This document shows positions 7,970-17,651 of a stretch of 64,000 nt of DNA, one piece after another (the first letter of the stretch is position 1; each line of letters begins with the position of its first letter). The notes under the pieces are model-generated. The model worked only from the letters and a program-made list of their open reading frames with translations. It ran no database searches and had not been told where the DNA came from. The translations under genes and the position numbers were made by a program. This stretch comes from an uncultured Bacteroides sp. (lineage in GTDB: Bacteria > Bacteroidota > Bacteroidia > Bacteroidales > UBA932): contig CAMCGB010000009.1 of assembly GCA_945874355.1 (NCBI GenBank), positions 1 to 64,000 of the forward strand, in the 5' to 3' direction.

Positions 7970-8785
7970 CTATTCGATGCTGCCCTTCGAAGAGCGCAGG
8001 TCATCAGCCCTGACGATTCCTCTCTTGGAATTGCGGATGAAATTGAGGATGGTGTCACGCTCCACGGACTGGGGGAAACCGGCCTCAACCTTGGCGCAGG
8101 CGTCGGACACATTGTAGCCCTGATAGTAAATGGTGTCGTAGATGTCCTTGATGGTGCGGATGGTATCGGACTCGAAACCTCTGCGCCTCAATCCGACCAG
8201 GTTCACGCCAGCAAAGCAGATGGGAGAACGCCCGCAGATGGCATAAGGAGGGATGTCCTTGTTGACTGCAGAGCCGCCGCCCACCATAGCGTGGGTACCG
8301 ATATGGGAGAACTGGTGCACAACGGTGCTTCCGCCGATGATGGCCCAGTCGTCGACATCAGTTTCGCCGGCAATGCCCACATAGCTTACAAGTATGCAAT
8401 GGTTACCCACATGGCAGTCGTGAGCCACGTGCACGTAGGACATTATCAGGGTGTTGTTTCCGATGCGGGTAACTCCCTTGCCGCTGGCCTTGGTGCCGCG
8501 GTTGATGGTGGCGCACTCACGGATGGTGACATTGTTTCCTATCTCGACATAGGTGATCTCGCCCTCGAACTTCAGGTCCTGGGGCTCGGCACCGACTACC
8601 GCTCCGGGGAACACGCTGCAACCCGAACCTATCTTGACATAAGGAAGTATGGTTGCGTGGGGATATATCTTACAATTGTCACCGATTTCGACATTCTCGT
8701 CGATATAGGCATAGGGCCCGATTTCGACATTCTCGCCGAGTTTGGCCTTGGGGCTTACGGTTGCCAGGGGATGAATGTTTGCCAT
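7970..8785 (-). CDS. lpxA: Acyl-ACP--UDP-N-acetylglucosamine O-acyltransferase
   Basis: LpxA catalyses the first step of lipid A synthesis, transferring a 3-hydroxyacyl chain from ACP to UDP-GlcNAc. The 271 residues begin with left-handed beta-helix hexapeptide repeats (IHPLATVSPKAKLGENVEIG, then GDNCKIYPHATI). The catalytic His lies in HVAHDCHVGNHC, and the C-terminal helical region starts near residue 190 (NLVGLRRRGFESDTIRTIK). Length suits the family (about 255-265). It starts 6 bp after lpxC. Confidence 0.97.
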   Translation of the reverse strand: MANIHPLATVSPKAKLGENVEIGPYAYIDENVEIGDNCKIYPHATILPYVKIGSGCSVFPGAVVGAEPQDLKFEGEITYVEIGNNVTIRECATINRGTKASGKGVTRIGNNTLIMSYVHVAHDCHVGNHCILVSYVGIAGETDVDDWAIIGGSTVVHQFSHIGTHAMVGGGSAVNKDIPPYAICGRSPICFAGVNLVGLRRRGFESDTIRTIKDIYDTIYYQGYNVSDACAKVEAGFPQSVERDTILNFIRNSKRGIVRADDLRSSKGSIE

Positions 8786-8791
8786 AATCTT

Positions 8792-9688
8792 CTATAGATT
8801 TGAAAGAACGGCTTTGGCGGCCGTGCTGTTGATTTTGTGTCCGGGTTTGTATGCGCTCACGTGAGCTTTGGGATAGCCTCCCACAAGACGTATGTCACCT
8901 ATCAGGTCGAGCATCTTGTGCCTTCCGCACTCGTTGGGGAAATGAAGGGTGATATTGCTCAGGTATCCCTGCTCGGTAACAGAAAGGCGGGGCTGGCCGA
9001 AAAGGCTGCACATTTTTCCTATCTGCTCTTCGCTGACGGGATGCTCGACAATCACGATGGCATTGTCTACGTCTCCGCCTTTAACCAGGCCGAGCGAAGC
9101 CAGATACTCCAGCTCGTGGAAGAAGCAGAAAGTCCTGCAGGGGGCAATCTGGCCAACATAGTCGGACCTCTCGTCCCACGAGCAGTTCTGGACTCCGAGC
9201 ACTTTTGAGCCGAAATCCACGGTCAGCTCAAGGGAGAAATGGTCGCTCGGGGTCAACTTGACCCAGGAACCGGTCTTCTCATCCTGAACTATAATCTCCT
9301 CCTTGATTTCGACATAGCGTCTCGGGGCTGACTGCACCCTGAGGCCGTCCGGCGCGATTGCACGCACATAAGTCTCGGCGCTGCCGTCAAGGATGGGGAC
9401 TTCGTCGTTGTCCACCTTGATCAGGGCATTGTCGACGCCAAGGCCCGTGAGGGCTGAAAGGAGATGTTCTATAGTGATAACCGACACCTCACCCTCAGTG
9501 ATTGTGGTGCTCCTGTCGGTTCTGGTAACTTTACTGGCGAGGGCAGGTATTTCTACGCCCGCATCGGTGCGCAAAAAGGTAATACCGTGATTCTCACTTG
9601 CAGGGCAAATGGTCAAATGTGCATAATGGCCTGTGTGCAAGCCTCTTCCCTCGAAGGTGTACTCTTTTTTTAAGGTCTGCTGATTCAT
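8792..9688 (-). CDS. lpxC: UDP-3-O-acyl-N-acetylglucosamine deacetylase, not fused to FabZ
   Basis: This zinc deacetylase carries out the committed step of lipid A synthesis. The ATG at 9688 (MNQQTLKKEYTFEGRGLHTG) is chosen because the family begins there and a longer start would overlap lpxD. Zinc and catalytic motifs are present: ITIEHLLSAL, PILDGSAETYV and RHKMLDLIGDIRLVGG, the last supplying His and Asp ligands. The protein is 298 residues, like proteobacterial LpxC. Characterised Bacteroidota commonly carry a roughly 460-residue LpxC-FabZ fusion. Here the stop falls right after the LpxC domain and lpxA follows 6 bp later. Confidence 0.96.
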   Translation of the reverse strand: MNQQTLKKEYTFEGRGLHTGHYAHLTICPASENHGITFLRTDAGVEIPALASKVTRTDRSTTITEGEVSVITIEHLLSALTGLGVDNALIKVDNDEVPILDGSAETYVRAIAPDGLRVQSAPRRYVEIKEEIIVQDEKTGSWVKLTPSDHFSLELTVDFGSKVLGVQNCSWDERSDYVGQIAPCRTFCFFHELEYLASLGLVKGGDVDNAIVIVEHPVSEEQIGKMCSLFGQPRLSVTEQGYLSNITLHFPNECGRHKMLDLIGDIRLVGGYPKAHVSAYKPGHKINSTAAKAVLSNL

Positions 9689-9716
9689 TGGGCTGCAAAG
9701 ATATGAAAAATTTTTA

Positions 9717-10703
9717 TTATTCTTCTCCGGCCTGCTTGAACTTAGCATAAGCCTTAAGATAAGTTTTATGGTCTATTGCGGGTGTTCCGAACAGGACCTG
9801 TCCGCTCTTGCGCACATTTCCTATTACTCCGGTCTTGGCTCCGACGGTGGTGTTGTCGGCAATGCTTATGTGCCCTACGACCCCTACCTGACCGGCCAGA
9901 ATGCAGTTTTTGCCTATCTTGGTCGAGCCTGCTATACCGGTGAGGGCCGCCATAACAGTGTTGTCACCCACCACCACATTGTGGGCTATCTGGCAAAGAT
10001 TGTCGATTCTCACTCCGTTTCCGATTATCGTGGACTCCATCGGGGCTTTGTCGATGGTAGTGTTGGAGCCTACTTCCACATCGTCGCCGATTATGACATT
10101 GCCCAGATGCTCAATCTTCCTCCAGGTACCGTCGGCCTGGGGAGCATTGCCGAAGCCGTCGTCACCGATGATGCAGCCGGCGTGGAGAATAACCCTGTCC
10201 CCTATCACCGTCCCGGGGAAAACGTGCACTCCGGGATAGATGATGCAGTAGGAGCCGATTTTGCAGCCCTCGCCTATGGTGACATTGTCATAGATGCGCG
10301 TGCACTCTCCGACAGTGGTGTCCTTCCCAATGGTCACGAAATCCCCCACGGACACCCTCTTGCCTATTTTGGCGCTCCAGGCTATGCGGCAGCGCCCGCG
10401 GTGGCGTCTGTAGGCCTTCTTCTGGTCAGAAACATACTTCAGCAGGTCCGCAAGGGCCGAATATGCGTCTTTTACCCTTACGAGGGTGGGAGCGACTTCC
10501 TGCTTGGGCTGAAAATCAGAATTAACCAGCAGGACCGAAGCCTTGCTGGTATATACATATTGTTCGTATTTGGGGTTCGCGTAGAAGCAGAGCTGGCCTT
10601 TCTTGCCGTGCTCTATCTTAGCGAATGACGATACTTTTTCCTGAGGGTTTCCCTCAACGGTGCCTCCCAGCACCTCAGCGAGTTGTTTTGCTGTATATTC
10701 CAT
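9717..10703 (-). CDS. lpxD: UDP-3-O-acylglucosamine N-acyltransferase
   Basis: LpxD adds the second 3-hydroxyacyl chain, to the 2-amino group, after LpxC has acted. The 328 residues start with the uridine-binding domain ([36 protein letters not shown]), followed by a beta-helix of hexapeptide repeats. The catalytic motif is [17 protein letters not shown], with [20 protein letters not shown] after it, and a short C-terminal helix ([16 protein letters not shown]). It is the first of lpxD-lpxC-lpxA, 28 bp before lpxC and 6 bp after the FadL-type gene, so all may share a transcript. Confidence 0.96.
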   Translation of the reverse strand: MEYTAKQLAEVLGGTVEGNPQEKVSSFAKIEHGKKGQLCFYANPKYEQYVYTSKASVLLVNSDFQPKQEVAPTLVRVKDAYSALADLLKYVSDQKKAYRRHRGRCRIAWSAKIGKRVSVGDFVTIGKDTTVGECTRIYDNVTIGEGCKIGSYCIIYPGVHVFPGTVIGDRVILHAGCIIGDDGFGNAPQADGTWRKIEHLGNVIIGDDVEVGSNTTIDKAPMESTIIGNGVRIDNLCQIAHNVVVGDNTVMAALTGIAGSTKIGKNCILAGQVGVVGHISIADNTTVGAKTGVIGNVRKSGQVLFGTPAIDHKTYLKAYAKFKQAGEE

Positions 10704-10709
10704 ACCTAT

Positions 10710-12428
10710 TTAAAAACGCCAGCCCAGTGTGCAGACTATATTGATGAGACTTCTGTTTGTTGTGATAAGGGGTGAACTCTGGTTGACCTGGTTGCCTGCC
10801 TCATCGTAATTGATATAGTCGTAGTACGGGCGGAATGAAGAATCGGAGTAAGTGGTCTTCTTGAAGGCCAGGTCGATAAAGAACGAGTCTGAAGAAGAGT
10901 AACCGGCACCGAAAGAGAACGAACGCGTGGGTTCATCGTAGTAGCGGCTCTTGACAAGCCTGAGAAGTCCGCTCTGATAATCGTCGAAATTGGCCAGATA
11001 TGAATCGGCATCTACTGTCTGGCCGCGGTCGTTGGTCCAGTAGCGCTCGGGGCAGCTGGTGGTCGAATAACCGGCCCTGAGGGAGAGCGAAGGGAGGAGC
11101 TTGAACTCGACGCCCAGGCGCAAGCTGTTGGACACTCCGGCGAAGTTGCGGTTGGCCTGGTTGATGTCGTAGAAGGCATCTGTAACCATATCGGGAGCGT
11201 GAAGGTCCGTAAAGCGCATCACGCTGTAGTCCATAAGTTCGTAGTCCACACTGACAAAGCCCACCGAACCGACGGTGTATGCCACTCCGAGGTCAAGTAT
11301 GTAGGGAGTGCGGAGCTGATATGAATAATTGCCCTGCGGAGAGGTCATATTGCCGTTGAAGCGGGAATCGCCGAAGGTGGAAGTGGCGGCATACTGCCAG
11401 CGCTCCGAAATGGTGTAGCGCGCGGGAGCCTGGAAGGCCGCACCAAGCCTCAAACCAGCTACGGGACGCAGGATGGCGCCGAACTTGGCGTAGATACCGT
11501 CGATGTCGGCCGTATACATATAAGTGTTGGAAGAGCCGCGGTAGTTGGTCTCGACTTCGTTGTTGCCGTCAAGGAAGATGATGGGGAAATTGGCGGGATC
11601 TTCGGCCGCTTCGTTGAAGTACTCCTCGTAGGTGTAGGTACCTGAAGGCACTCCAAGGTTGAATCCGAGGTAAAGCCTGTCGGAGATATTGGCTCCGAAG
11701 TTGAAGACCAGGTCGTTCTTGCTGCCGCTCTTGGTGCGCAGCGACGCCTGCGTCAGCCTTCCGGGCACATAGTGCAGACCGTCCGCGGCGATATACTCGC
11801 CCACTCCGGCGTACTCTCCGTCATAGCCGAAAGAGCCGAACTGGCCTGCCTGATAAGCAGTGAGCACATCCCAGGGAATATTGCTGCTGTCGAACGAGTT
11901 GTAATTGCCGAGGGCGGACTCCGCAAAGCCGTAGGCCGCTGCGGCCATCTCGCCGCTCTTCGCAGTCTGGTTGTTGCTGCCGTAAGCCTCGCTATAGAAA
12001 GAGTACTGGCTGGTCTGGTTGCTGGTCACAGCGAAAACAAAGGAGCGCAGGCCCTTGCGGTTGCCGGTGTCGAAGACTATCGAAGCTCCGAAATTCGGAA
12101 TCACGAAACCCTTGTCGCGTACATTTCCGGAAGGAACGTTGTTGCCCTGGCCGTTGTCAAATGAGGAGTTGACGATGCTTATGTTCAGGCCCGGGGTAAA
12201 GGTCAACTGCGAGTATGAAGCCACGGCTGAACCTGCCGGATTGATGCCTATCGTACCGAGATCCCCTCCGATGGCCGTTACGGCATTGCCGAGAGCCATA
12301 CTGCGGGCCGTTCCGAAGTACTCGTTGGTCGAGAAGTTGAGGGCGTCATACATATTCTGGGCCCTCAGCGCGGAACTGAAGCAGAGCGCAAGGCCGAGAA
12401 CCAAAGAGCTATATAATAATTTTTTCAT
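10710..12428 (-). CDS. Outer membrane transport protein, FadL/OMPP1/TodX-like
   Basis: The 572-residue product starts with a signal peptide (MKKLLYSSLVLGLALCFSSALRA), chosen over an ATG 24 bp upstream. After cleavage comes the conserved N-terminal part of Bacteroidota FadL-like proteins (NEYFGTARSMALGNAVTAIGGDLGTIGINPAG). The remainder is beta-strand pattern with aromatic girdle residues, ending in a terminal aromatic (CTLGWRF). FadL-family barrels import hydrophobic compounds. The ligand here is unknown. Placement 6 bp before lpxD points to co-expression with envelope biogenesis genes. Confidence 0.88.
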   Translation of the reverse strand: MKKLLYSSLVLGLALCFSSALRAQNMYDALNFSTNEYFGTARSMALGNAVTAIGGDLGTIGINPAGSAVASYSQLTFTPGLNISIVNSSFDNGQGNNVPSGNVRDKGFVIPNFGASIVFDTGNRKGLRSFVFAVTSNQTSQYSFYSEAYGSNNQTAKSGEMAAAAYGFAESALGNYNSFDSSNIPWDVLTAYQAGQFGSFGYDGEYAGVGEYIAADGLHYVPGRLTQASLRTKSGSKNDLVFNFGANISDRLYLGFNLGVPSGTYTYEEYFNEAAEDPANFPIIFLDGNNEVETNYRGSSNTYMYTADIDGIYAKFGAILRPVAGLRLGAAFQAPARYTISERWQYAATSTFGDSRFNGNMTSPQGNYSYQLRTPYILDLGVAYTVGSVGFVSVDYELMDYSVMRFTDLHAPDMVTDAFYDINQANRNFAGVSNSLRLGVEFKLLPSLSLRAGYSTTSCPERYWTNDRGQTVDADSYLANFDDYQSGLLRLVKSRYYDEPTRSFSFGAGYSSSDSFFIDLAFKKTTYSDSSFRPYYDYINYDEAGNQVNQSSPLITTNRSLINIVCTLGWRF

Positions 12429-12473
12429 TGTGTCCTGATTTAAAGTTGACAATTGTTGAGGGCAGCCTGAAGG

Positions 12474-13766
12474 CTAGCGGCGTCCGCGGGATGAGCCGCC
12501 GCCTCCGCCGTAGGAACCGCCGCCGCCACCGTAAGAGCCGCCACCGCCGCCGTAACTTCTGGAAGAACCGGAAGAGTAGCTGCTGCGCGATGAAGAGCTT
12601 GAAGAAGAGCTGTTGTTGTAGCTTCTTGTCTGGCTGCTGCTCTGCGAGCTGCGGGTGGTAGTGTTGCTGCCGCTGCTGCGTGTCGAAGAACCGCTGCCTG
12701 AGCTTCGGACAGTCGAAGAGCCGCTGCGGGACGAACTTCCGTTCTGCTGATAGCTGCGGGTAGTAGAGCCACTTGATGAAGAGCTTCCGCCGTATGAGCG
12801 GGTGGAAGTGCTGCCTGAGCTTCTGGTGGAAGAACTGCTGCCGCTGCTGCGGGTGGAAGAGCTGCCGCTGCCATAAGTGCTTCTGTTCGAAGAAGAAGAC
12901 CCTGTAGAAGGCCTTACTCCGCTGGTGCGGGCCCTGGTGCCGCTGCCCGATGAGGTAGTGGTACCTCCCTCGTATCGGGTCGAAGCAGAGCCGGAACTTG
13001 AGGAAGAAGAACCGCTGCCCACAGAAGAGGAGTTCCTGGGACGGGAGTTGCCGCTACCGGAGCTCGAGCTGCCGTAACGGCTTGATCCTGAAACATAAGA
13101 ACTGCCGGATGAGCCGTAGCTCCTGGTGTCTGAAGTTCCGCCGCCCACAAAGCCGGAAGAAGTGTTTCTGACAGGACCTCCACCGGTTACGCCCTGGGTG
13201 CCGCGACGGGGACCGTAATAGTTCCTGCCGTCAGAAGACAGACCGTATTTCGGAGGCCTCGGGCCCACGGGGCCTGCGTGCCAATGATAATCATAATAAT
13301 GATGATGGTGGTACCAGGGGTCATAATACCAAGGGTCCCAACACCAGGGATTGTGATAATACCAGGGATTGTGGTAGTACCACGGGTCGTGATAGTACCA
13401 GTGGTTGCGGTAATACCAGGGATCCCAGTACCAGGGATCGTAACGGTAGTGGTAATAAGGATAGAAACCTATCCAATTCAGCGCCGTTGCTGTCCAGAGA
13501 AGGTCAAGAGCGTCGGAAGTATTGTCGACAACGACATAAACCTTTTCCGGGTTGGAATATTTCTTATTTGCAATCCGCGCGGCGGCAAGATTGTCAAAAT
13601 CCTCCTGAGTGTAGTAGGTCACATCTTCTTCGGCCACACAGGGAAGCGAATAGATGTCGTCCTGAAAACGCTGCTGCTGAGAATACTGCGCTACGGTACC
13701 GCAGGATGCCAGCGAAAGCAGCATCAGAAAACCAAGGGCAGTGCCATAAATCGAATTTGTTCTCAT
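12474..13766 (-). CDS. Lipoprotein with W/Y/H-rich repeats and Ser/Gly/Arg-rich tail
   Basis: I do not recognise a defined family. The 430 residues have three parts. The first is a lipoprotein signal peptide (LMLLSLASC, lipidated Cys near 22) with a short ordered N-terminal region to about residue 95. Next is an aromatic block around residues 100-170, built from repeats such as DPWYYHNPWYYHNPWCWDPW, containing His, Tyr and Trp in great excess. Last is a tail of about 240 residues that is nearly all Ser, Gly, Arg and Thr, ending in three YGGGGGS repeats and RGRR. The composition suggests a cell-surface or periplasmic disordered protein, perhaps metal-binding through His. It lies 45 bp upstream of the FadL-like gene. 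Confidence 0.75.
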   Translation of the reverse strand: MRTNSIYGTALGFLMLLSLASCGTVAQYSQQQRFQDDIYSLPCVAEEDVTYYTQEDFDNLAAARIANKKYSNPEKVYVVVDNTSDALDLLWTATALNWIGFYPYYHYRYDPWYWDPWYYRNHWYYHDPWYYHNPWYYHNPWCWDPWYYDPWYHHHHYYDYHWHAGPVGPRPPKYGLSSDGRNYYGPRRGTQGVTGGGPVRNTSSGFVGGGTSDTRSYGSSGSSYVSGSSRYGSSSSGSGNSRPRNSSSVGSGSSSSSSGSASTRYEGGTTTSSGSGTRARTSGVRPSTGSSSSNRSTYGSGSSSTRSSGSSSSTRSSGSTSTRSYGGSSSSSGSTTRSYQQNGSSSRSGSSTVRSSGSGSSTRSSGSNTTTRSSQSSSQTRSYNNSSSSSSSSRSSYSSGSSRSYGGGGGSYGGGGGSYGGGGGSSRGRR

Positions 13767-13832
13767 AACTGTTCTGTTTGAAGTTCTCCGTTACAAGGAT
13801 TGTGCTAACATTCTTTGTAAGAAGAAAAATTG

Positions 13833-13840
13833 TATCTTTG
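13833..13840 (+). promoter_or_regulatory. -7 box for proS
   Basis: TATCTTTG is an exact TAnnTTTG match. A TTTG lies upstream (13814-13817) but at 15 nt spacing, shorter than the usual 19-21. Initiation near 13846 would give a leader of about 70 nt to the ATG at 13916. Confidence 0.5.
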
Positions 13841-13915
13841 CAAACGCAAAGAAACGGGTTTCCGTTATTGTATTAGATGCAAATTTCCAAAAAAAACGCA
13901 GATATTTTTCAATTT

Positions 13916-15394
13916 ATGGCAAAAGAGGTTACAAATCGGTCAGAAAACTACTCACAGTGGTATAATGATCTGGCGCTGAAAGCTGATCTGGCAGAACAGT
14001 CGGCAGTAAGAGGTTGTATGGTCATAAAGCCTTATGGCTACGCTATATGGGAGAAGATGCAGAGCATCCTCGACGCAAAGTTCAAACAGACAGGGGTCCA
14101 GAACGCATACTTCCCCCTGTTCATCCCCAAGTCTTTCTTCAGCCGTGAGGCCGAGCACGTAGCCGGCTTCGCAAAGGAGTGCGCCGTGGTCACCCATCAC
14201 AGGCTGATGAACGACCCTGACGGAAAGGGAGTGGTTGTGGACCCGGATGCAAAGCTGGAAGAAGAGCTGATTGTAAGGCCGACTTCCGAGACCATAATAT
14301 GGAATACATATAAAGGATGGATCACCTCCTGGAGAGACCTGCCCATCCTTTGCAACCAGTGGTGCAATGTAGTAAGGTGGGAGATGAGGACCAGGATGTT
14401 CCTCCGCACCGCAGAGTTCCTCTGGCAGGAGGGCCACACCGCCCACGCCACCGCACAAGAGGCCGAAGCCAAGGCCAACGAGATGGTACAGGTATATGCC
14501 GATTTCGCACGCAACGTGATGGCGCTCCCCGTGATTGTAGGCCACAAGAGCCCCAACGAAAGGTTTGCCGGGGCCATAGATACCCTGACCATCGAGGCTA
14601 TGATGCAGGACGGAAAAGCCCTGCAGGCCGGAACTTCCCACTTCCTGGGACAGAACTTCGCAAAGTCCTTCGACGTGCAGTTCACCAACAAGGAAGGCAA
14701 GCAGGAATATGTATGGGCCACATCCTGGGGAGTAAGTACCAGGCTTATGGGAGCCCTTATAATGGCTCACGGAGACGATAACGGTCTGGTTCTGCCTCCA
14801 AGGCTGGCTCCGATCCAGGTGGTTATGGTGCCCATATACCGCAGCGAGGAGGAGATGAACGCGGTGCTCGACAAGATGGGCGAGATCAAAAAGGGTCTTG
14901 AAGCGCTCGGAGTGAGCTGCAAGATTGACAGCCGCGACACCCTCAGGCCCGGCTTCAAGTTTGCCGAGTGGGAGCTCAAGGGAGTGCCCGTAAGGCTCGC
15001 AATGGGTTCGAGAGACCTTGCCGCAGGCACTGTCGAGGTGGCAAGACGAGACACTCTCGAGAAGCAGACTATGCCTCTGGAGGGCATTGCAGAGCACATA
15101 GCCAAGCTGCTCGACGACATTCAGGCCAATATGTACGCCAAGGCTCTTGCCTTCAGGGACGCAAATGTGGAGAAGTGCGACAGCTGGGAGGAGTTCAAAG
15201 TGAAGATCCAGACCGGCAAGTTCCTGCTCTGCCACTGGGACGGCACAGCTGAGACCGAGCAGAAGATAAAGGACGAGACCAAGGCCACCATCAGGTGCAT
15301 CCCTATGGACAGCTATGTCTGCGAGGAGGAAGGAGTGGACATCTATAGCGGGAAGCCTTCAAGCAGAAGAGTCGTTTTCGCAATATCTTATTAA
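13916..15394 (+). CDS. proS: Prolyl-tRNA synthetase (short, archaeal/eukaryal-like type)
   Basis: This class II synthetase charges tRNA-Pro. The start [19 protein letters not shown] is where other Bacteroidota ProS proteins begin; an in-frame ATG at 13877 would add 13 residues and cannot be excluded. The 492 residues show class II motifs: [28 protein letters not shown] (motif 2 region), [24 protein letters not shown] and [12 protein letters not shown]. The long editing insertion of the bacterial-type enzyme is absent. The anticodon-binding domain starts near [12 protein letters not shown]. It is first in a run with the DUF3078 gene (11 bp gap) and tilS. Confidence 0.96.
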   Translation: MAKEVTNRSENYSQWYNDLALKADLAEQSAVRGCMVIKPYGYAIWEKMQSILDAKFKQTGVQNAYFPLFIPKSFFSREAEHVAGFAKECAVVTHHRLMNDPDGKGVVVDPDAKLEEELIVRPTSETIIWNTYKGWITSWRDLPILCNQWCNVVRWEMRTRMFLRTAEFLWQEGHTAHATAQEAEAKANEMVQVYADFARNVMALPVIVGHKSPNERFAGAIDTLTIEAMMQDGKALQAGTSHFLGQNFAKSFDVQFTNKEGKQEYVWATSWGVSTRLMGALIMAHGDDNGLVLPPRLAPIQVVMVPIYRSEEEMNAVLDKMGEIKKGLEALGVSCKIDSRDTLRPGFKFAEWELKGVPVRLAMGSRDLAAGTVEVARRDTLEKQTMPLEGIAEHIAKLLDDIQANMYAKALAFRDANVEKCDSWEEFKVKIQTGKFLLCHWDGTAETEQKIKDETKATIRCIPMDSYVCEEEGVDIYSGKPSSRRVVFAISY

Positions 15395-15405
15395 TCGGAG
15401 CAATT

Positions 15406-16407
15406 ATGAAAAGAACCCTATTGACAGCCCTTTGCATTCTGGCAGTTTTTGCAAGCGCAGCCGCCCAGGACGACGTACAGAAAGCCACCGCCAACGCCCT
15501 GATGGCCTTCATCAAGGCGCCTGACGCGACTCCCGAAGAGGAGAAGCCGCAGTACTGGGCCGTGTCGTCGCAGTTCGACCTCGGGCTCAGCAATACCAGC
15601 CTCTGGAACTGGGCGGCCGGAGGATACAACACCTTCACGATGAATGCCGGAATTGACGCCAAGGCCAATTACGCCAAAAATCTTGCGAGCTGGAACAACC
15701 GCCTTCAGCTCCAGTACGGCTTCCTCTGGGCGGCAGACAAGAAGAACCTGCTCCAGAAGAGCAACGACCTCATATATCTGGAAAGCCGTCTTGCCTACAA
15801 GACTTCCAAGGAGAGCAAGTGGAACTATACAGCTTCATTCGACTTCAGAAGCCAGTTCACCAACAGCTATGACTCCTACAAGCAGGAAGAGGACGGCAGC
15901 TGGACAGGCAAGCTGAAATCGGGATTCATCTCCCCTGCCTACACCAACATAGCTTTCGGTATGGAATGGAACCCGAAGAGCTGGTTCAACGTCAACCTGG
16001 CCCCTTTGACCGGAGGTTTCACCATCTGTACCATAGACGAGCTGAAAAAGAAATACGGTATGAAGCTCAAGGAGGAAGGGCTCGACCCCGCGCTGGGAAG
16101 CTCCTACAGAAGCGCCCTCTTCCAGTTCGGTGCCCAGGTGAAGCTGAACTTCAAGACCTCGCTCAACGACGTGTTCAAGTATGAGACCCAGCTGGTTCTC
16201 TTCACCGACTATCTGAACCGCCCGTTCAAGAACAACCGCGTCAACTGGGACAACAAAATCTCCTGGCAGGCTTCGAAATTCTTCCGTATAGGTCTGAATA
16301 CCTGGCTGTTATATGACCCTATCGTAATGATAGACGACACGCAGAAAGTCCAGTTCAAGGAGTTCTTCTCTGTCAATTTCACCTACACCATCTCCAACAA
16401 GAGGTAG
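15406..16407 (+). CDS. DUF3078 domain-containing protein
   Basis: The 333-residue protein has a cleavable signal peptide (TALCILAVFASAAAQ). It matches the Bacteroidota DUF3078 family: WAVSSQFDLGLSNTSLWNWAAGG, then a series of amphipathic strands (LASWNNRLQLQYGFLWA, LESRLAYKTS), and a final aromatic-rich segment (FFSVNFTYTISNKR). The pattern suggests an outer-membrane beta-barrel. No function is established for the family. It sits 11 bp after proS and 6 bp before tilS; the connection to either is not obvious beyond likely co-transcription. Confidence 0.85.
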   Translation: MKRTLLTALCILAVFASAAAQDDVQKATANALMAFIKAPDATPEEEKPQYWAVSSQFDLGLSNTSLWNWAAGGYNTFTMNAGIDAKANYAKNLASWNNRLQLQYGFLWAADKKNLLQKSNDLIYLESRLAYKTSKESKWNYTASFDFRSQFTNSYDSYKQEEDGSWTGKLKSGFISPAYTNIAFGMEWNPKSWFNVNLAPLTGGFTICTIDELKKKYGMKLKEEGLDPALGSSYRSALFQFGAQVKLNFKTSLNDVFKYETQLVLFTDYLNRPFKNNRVNWDNKISWQASKFFRIGLNTWLLYDPIVMIDDTQKVQFKEFFSVNFTYTISNKR

Positions 16408-16413
16408 AAAAAG

Positions 16414-17649
16414 ATGAAGATACTGCTTGCAGTGAGTGGAGGCATAGACTCTATGTATATGGCTCACAGGGCCCCGGAACTTTTCCCCGGGGCTTCGTGT
16501 TTTGCCGTGGCCCACTGCAATTTCCGCCTGAGGGGGCAGGAGTCCGATGGCGACGAGGCTTTCGTGAGAGAATTCTGCGCGCAGGCTGGATATACCTGCC
16601 ACGTCAGGGCCTTCGACACTTCACTTTACGCTTCGGAGCGGGGAATCAGCATAGAGATGGCCGCCAGGGAGCTGCGCTACAGCTGGTTCGATGAGCTTCA
16701 AAAAGAGTGGGGCTACGATGCCACCGCCGTGGCCCACAACGCTAACGACAATGCGGAGACCTTGATACTCAACCTTTTGAGGGGTACCGGAGTGCGGGGA
16801 GCCAAGGGTATGGAAAAGGATTCCGGAAGCATCCTGAGGCCCCTTTTGGAGACAAGCCGCGAGCAGATCCGGCAATGGATGCTGGAGCGGGGCTACAATT
16901 GGAGGGAGGACAGGACCAACGCAAGCAGCGAGTACAAGCGCAACCTGATCCGCAACGAAATATTCCCCCTGTTCGCGAGCATCAATCCTTCTTTTGTGCG
17001 GACCTTGAACGAGGATATGGCCCGCTTCCGCCAGGTGTTTGACATCGCGCAGGACTACTGCGATAAGTGCCGCAGGACCGAGGGCCTGCTGGACAGAATA
17101 AGTAATCCGCAAAGGGTTGACATCAAGACACTTAAGAGTCTTCCCCACTGGGAGTATGTACTTTGGGACCTTCTGCAGGACAGCTCTCTGGGCGCTGAGG
17201 AGTTCCGCAGCCTTTGCCGCTCGATTGAGTGCGGGCTGCAGACGGGAGGACGCACTTTCGGAGAAGTACGCTGCACCGCAGGAGAGCTATACCTGCACGA
17301 ATACCGCCCGGGCGGAGTGTTGAAGACCGAGACGCTAAGACGTGACCAAATCACCAGCCTCAAGCAGGACGAAGGCACGCTGATTGTCGACGCGGACGCG
17401 CTCCCAAAGAGCTATAAAGTAAGGGTCTGGAAGGAAGGCGACTGGATGAGGCCTCTCGGGATGGGCGGAAGGAAAAAGAAGGTATCGGACCTGATTACCC
17501 CGCTGAAAATTCACCCGGACAGGAAGAAAAACCTGCAGGTCATCGAGCTGGAAGGCTCGCACGTGGCGGCGCTGCTGTGCTACCGTATAGATGAAGAAGT
17601 GAAGGTGACAGAGAAAAGCGAACGAATCCTGAGGTTCACTTACGAGTAG
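16414..17649 (+). CDS. tilS: tRNA(Ile)-lysidine synthase
   Basis: TilS attaches lysine to C34 of the CAU-anticodon isoleucine tRNA so that it reads AUA. The PP-loop motif is SGGIDSM at residues 8-14, near the N-terminus, followed by AHCNFRLRGQESDGDEAFV, TAVAHNANDNAETLILNLLRGTG and GMEKDSGSILRPLL. The Arg/Asn-rich WREDRTNASSEYKRNLIRNEI segment is typical. A C-terminal TilS substrate-binding domain (about residues 330-411) includes KEGDWMRPLGMGGRKKKVSDL. AUA codons are frequent in this window, which makes the enzyme necessary. Length is slightly below the usual 430-450. Confidence 0.95.
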   Translation: MKILLAVSGGIDSMYMAHRAPELFPGASCFAVAHCNFRLRGQESDGDEAFVREFCAQAGYTCHVRAFDTSLYASERGISIEMAARELRYSWFDELQKEWGYDATAVAHNANDNAETLILNLLRGTGVRGAKGMEKDSGSILRPLLETSREQIRQWMLERGYNWREDRTNASSEYKRNLIRNEIFPLFASINPSFVRTLNEDMARFRQVFDIAQDYCDKCRRTEGLLDRISNPQRVDIKTLKSLPHWEYVLWDLLQDSSLGAEEFRSLCRSIECGLQTGGRTFGEVRCTAGELYLHEYRPGGVLKTETLRRDQITSLKQDEGTLIVDADALPKSYKVRVWKEGDWMRPLGMGGRKKKVSDLITPLKIHPDRKKNLQVIELEGSHVAALLCYRIDEEVKVTEKSERILRFTYE

Positions 17650-17651
17650 GC

